Below, piece by piece: positions 6,530-7,500 of a stretch of DNA of 7,500 bases. The first letter of the stretch is position 1. The number at the start of each line of letters is the position of its first letter. The stretch covers positions 1-7,500 of the forward strand of contig JAFRKM010000031.1 in assembly GCA_017431755.1 (NCBI GenBank), given 5' to 3'. Below the pieces are notes generated by a model that made no database searches, was not told the DNA's origin, and worked only from the letters and a program-made list of their open reading frames with translations. This DNA comes from Clostridia bacterium (GTDB lineage: Bacteria > Bacillota > Clostridia > Oscillospirales > Acutalibacteraceae). The position numbers were made by a program, and so were the translations under genes.

Positions 6530-7384
6530 ATGTATAACCTTGAAAAAACAATTAGCAATTTAAAAGAATTAATAACCGCTTCTTTTTTTAAAGTTGCCAG
6601 TAAAAACGATATTTTAAATGTAGATCTTCCTAAATTTGAAGTTGAAATACCAGCAAACAGAAGTCACGGAGATTTATCTACAAATATTGCTATGGTTTCG
6701 GCAAAAACTTTTAAAATGCCGCCCAGAAAAATTTCAGAGGAAATTTTAAAATTTTTAAAAAATGAAAATCAAAATATTTTTAAAAATGTAGAAATAGCAG
6801 GTCCGGGATTTATAAACTTTTTCCTTAAAGATAATTTCTTTTCTGACACTTTAAAAGAAATCAAAAATTTTGACAGCAATTTTGGAAATTCGGATTTTGG
6901 TAAAAATAAAAAAATAATGGTAGAATTCGTTTCTGCAAACCCAACAGGGCCAATGCATATGGGGAATGCACGGCTTGGCGCTTTGGGCGATTGCCTGTCG
7001 GCTATTCTTAAAAAAACAGGCTTTAACGTTTACAAAGAGTTTTACGTTAATGACGCAGGAAACCAAATTGAAAAATTCGGTTTATCTCTGGATGTAAGAT
7101 ATCAGCAAATTTGCAAGCCCAATGAAAATATTCCCTTACCTGAAGAATGCTATCAAGGTCAGGATATTACCGAACTTGCTCAGGAATTTTACAATAATTT
7201 TGGTATCAGCTATATCGATAAAGACTTTAACACCAGAAAAACTGCACTTGTAAATTTTGCACTACCAAAAAATATTTCTCGCATGCAAAAAGACATGGAA
7301 AAATACAAAATTAAATACGATAACTGGTTTTATGAAAGCACACTCCACGAAAGCGGCGAAGTAATTAATATTATTCAAAAATAA
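6530..7384 (+). CDS. argS: Arginyl-tRNA synthetase, N-terminal part, ended by an in-frame TAA
   Basis: A 284-codon frame encodes the first half of class I ArgRS, which charges tRNA-Arg with arginine in the cytosol; the family is usually about 550-590 residues. An N-terminal additional domain (about 1-110, with IPANRSHGDLSTNIAM and EIAGPGFINF) leads into the Rossmann fold, with VEFVSANPTGPMHMGNARLG (131-150). There HMGN stands for the HIGH signature, as in clostridial enzymes. YVNDAGNQIEKF (172-183) and DNWFYESTLHESGE (264-277) are also typical. The frame then meets TAA at 7382-7384 and again at 7388-7390, though homology continues in frame beyond. As written, the product would lack the end of the catalytic domain, the KMSK loop and the anticodon-binding domain, and would be inactive. 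The start ATG at 6530 has SD GCAGGTGA 7 bases before it. It is the fourth gene of the operon. Confidence 0.9.
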   Translation: MYNLEKTISNLKELITASFFKVASKNDILNVDLPKFEVEIPANRSHGDLSTNIAMVSAKTFKMPPRKISEEILKFLKNENQNIFKNVEIAGPGFINFFLKDNFFSDTLKEIKNFDSNFGNSDFGKNKKIMVEFVSANPTGPMHMGNARLGALGDCLSAILKKTGFNVYKEFYVNDAGNQIEKFGLSLDVRYQQICKPNENIPLPEECYQGQDITELAQEFYNNFGISYIDKDFNTRKTALVNFALPKNISRMQKDMEKYKIKYDNWFYESTLHESGEVINIIQK

Positions 7385-7500
7385 AAATAAAACGGTTATA
7401 CATATGAAAAAGATGGCTCAGTATGTTACAAAGCAACAGAGTTTGTCGCTGAAAAAGACGAAGTTTTAATACTAAAAAACGGCATTCCAACATATTTTGC
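7385..7500 (+). pseudogene. argS: In-frame continuation of argS after two TAA codons (no start of its own), cut by window edge
   Basis: In the same frame as the upstream part, codons from 7391 onward give NGYTYEKDGSVCYKATEF then VAEKDEVLILKNGIPTYF. This is the ArgRS catalytic-domain segment expected next (compare TYEKDGALWFKATDFGAEKDEVL in clostridial enzymes, from memory). The distance from GEV to GYTYEKDG also equals that in relatives, so no bases appear lost or gained. Codon 7385-7387 is AAA and 7388-7390 is a second TAA. No ATG, GTG or TTG in this frame and no SD occurs from here to the window end, so independent translation is unlikely. Gene decay, sequencing error and readthrough are the options. 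Confidence 0.75.

Noticed and set aside
6851..7066. Minus-strand open frame inside argS
   Set aside because: Antisense shadow of the conserved ArgRS catalytic region.
7382..7390. Reassigned genetic code with UAA as Gln or another amino acid
   Set aside because: The muramidase, asparaginase, ddl, murI and DUF1934 genes all end at TAA at family-typical lengths, and no other gene contains an internal TAA.
7370..7400. Programmed frameshift in the A-rich argS tract
   Set aside because: Homology before and after the stops lies in the same frame, so a single shift would misread the rest; two opposite shifts would be needed.

Overview
The window looks like a chromosomal segment of a low-GC Gram-positive bacterium, most likely a clostridial Firmicute. 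The signs are strongly AT-rich DNA, purine-rich Shine-Dalgarno sites, extended -10 promoters, all five complete genes ending in TAA, an ArgRS signature of the HMGN type, a MurI catalytic loop of the ACGTVSS type, and a DUF1934 (YwiB-like) gene directly before argS, as in Bacillus. Lineage is inferred from these marks and not from a database search. I see no prophage, insertion sequence, CRISPR array or defence system.

Left part, minus strand (1-2436): a phosphoglucomutase/phosphomannomutase-family gene that runs off the left edge, preceded by a GH25 muramidase with three C-terminal LysM domains. They are separated by a hairpin terminator whose G·U pairs favour the minus strand, and by an extended -10 promoter for the mutase gene.

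Middle (2437-3841): a short plus-strand tRNA transcription unit, tRNA-Thr(UGU) then tRNA-Tyr(GUA), driven by a near-consensus promoter and closed by a hairpin terminator. The hairpin also serves, in all likelihood, the converging minus-strand asparaginase gene.

Right part, plus strand (about 4023-7500): a tight operon-like run ddl - murI - DUF1934 - argS behind an extended -10 promoter. Ddl makes D-Ala-D-Ala and MurI makes D-Glu, both for the peptidoglycan stem peptide. The muramidase on the left acts on the finished wall and the mutase supplies hexose-1-phosphates, so much of the window concerns the cell envelope, with translation genes (tRNAs, argS) mixed in.

The main anomaly is in argS. 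The reading frame carries two TAA codons, 7382-7384 and 7388-7390, yet the ArgRS-like sequence resumes in the same frame straight afterwards with no visible start codon. This is either gene decay, a base-calling error in an A-rich tract, or, least likely, stop readthrough. Smaller points are a Asp-to-Asn change at the GH25 DxE catalytic motif, an Asp in place of the usual metal-binding Glu in Ddl, an orphan Shine-Dalgarno in the muramidase leader, and unusual starts for murI (TTG) and the DUF1934 gene.
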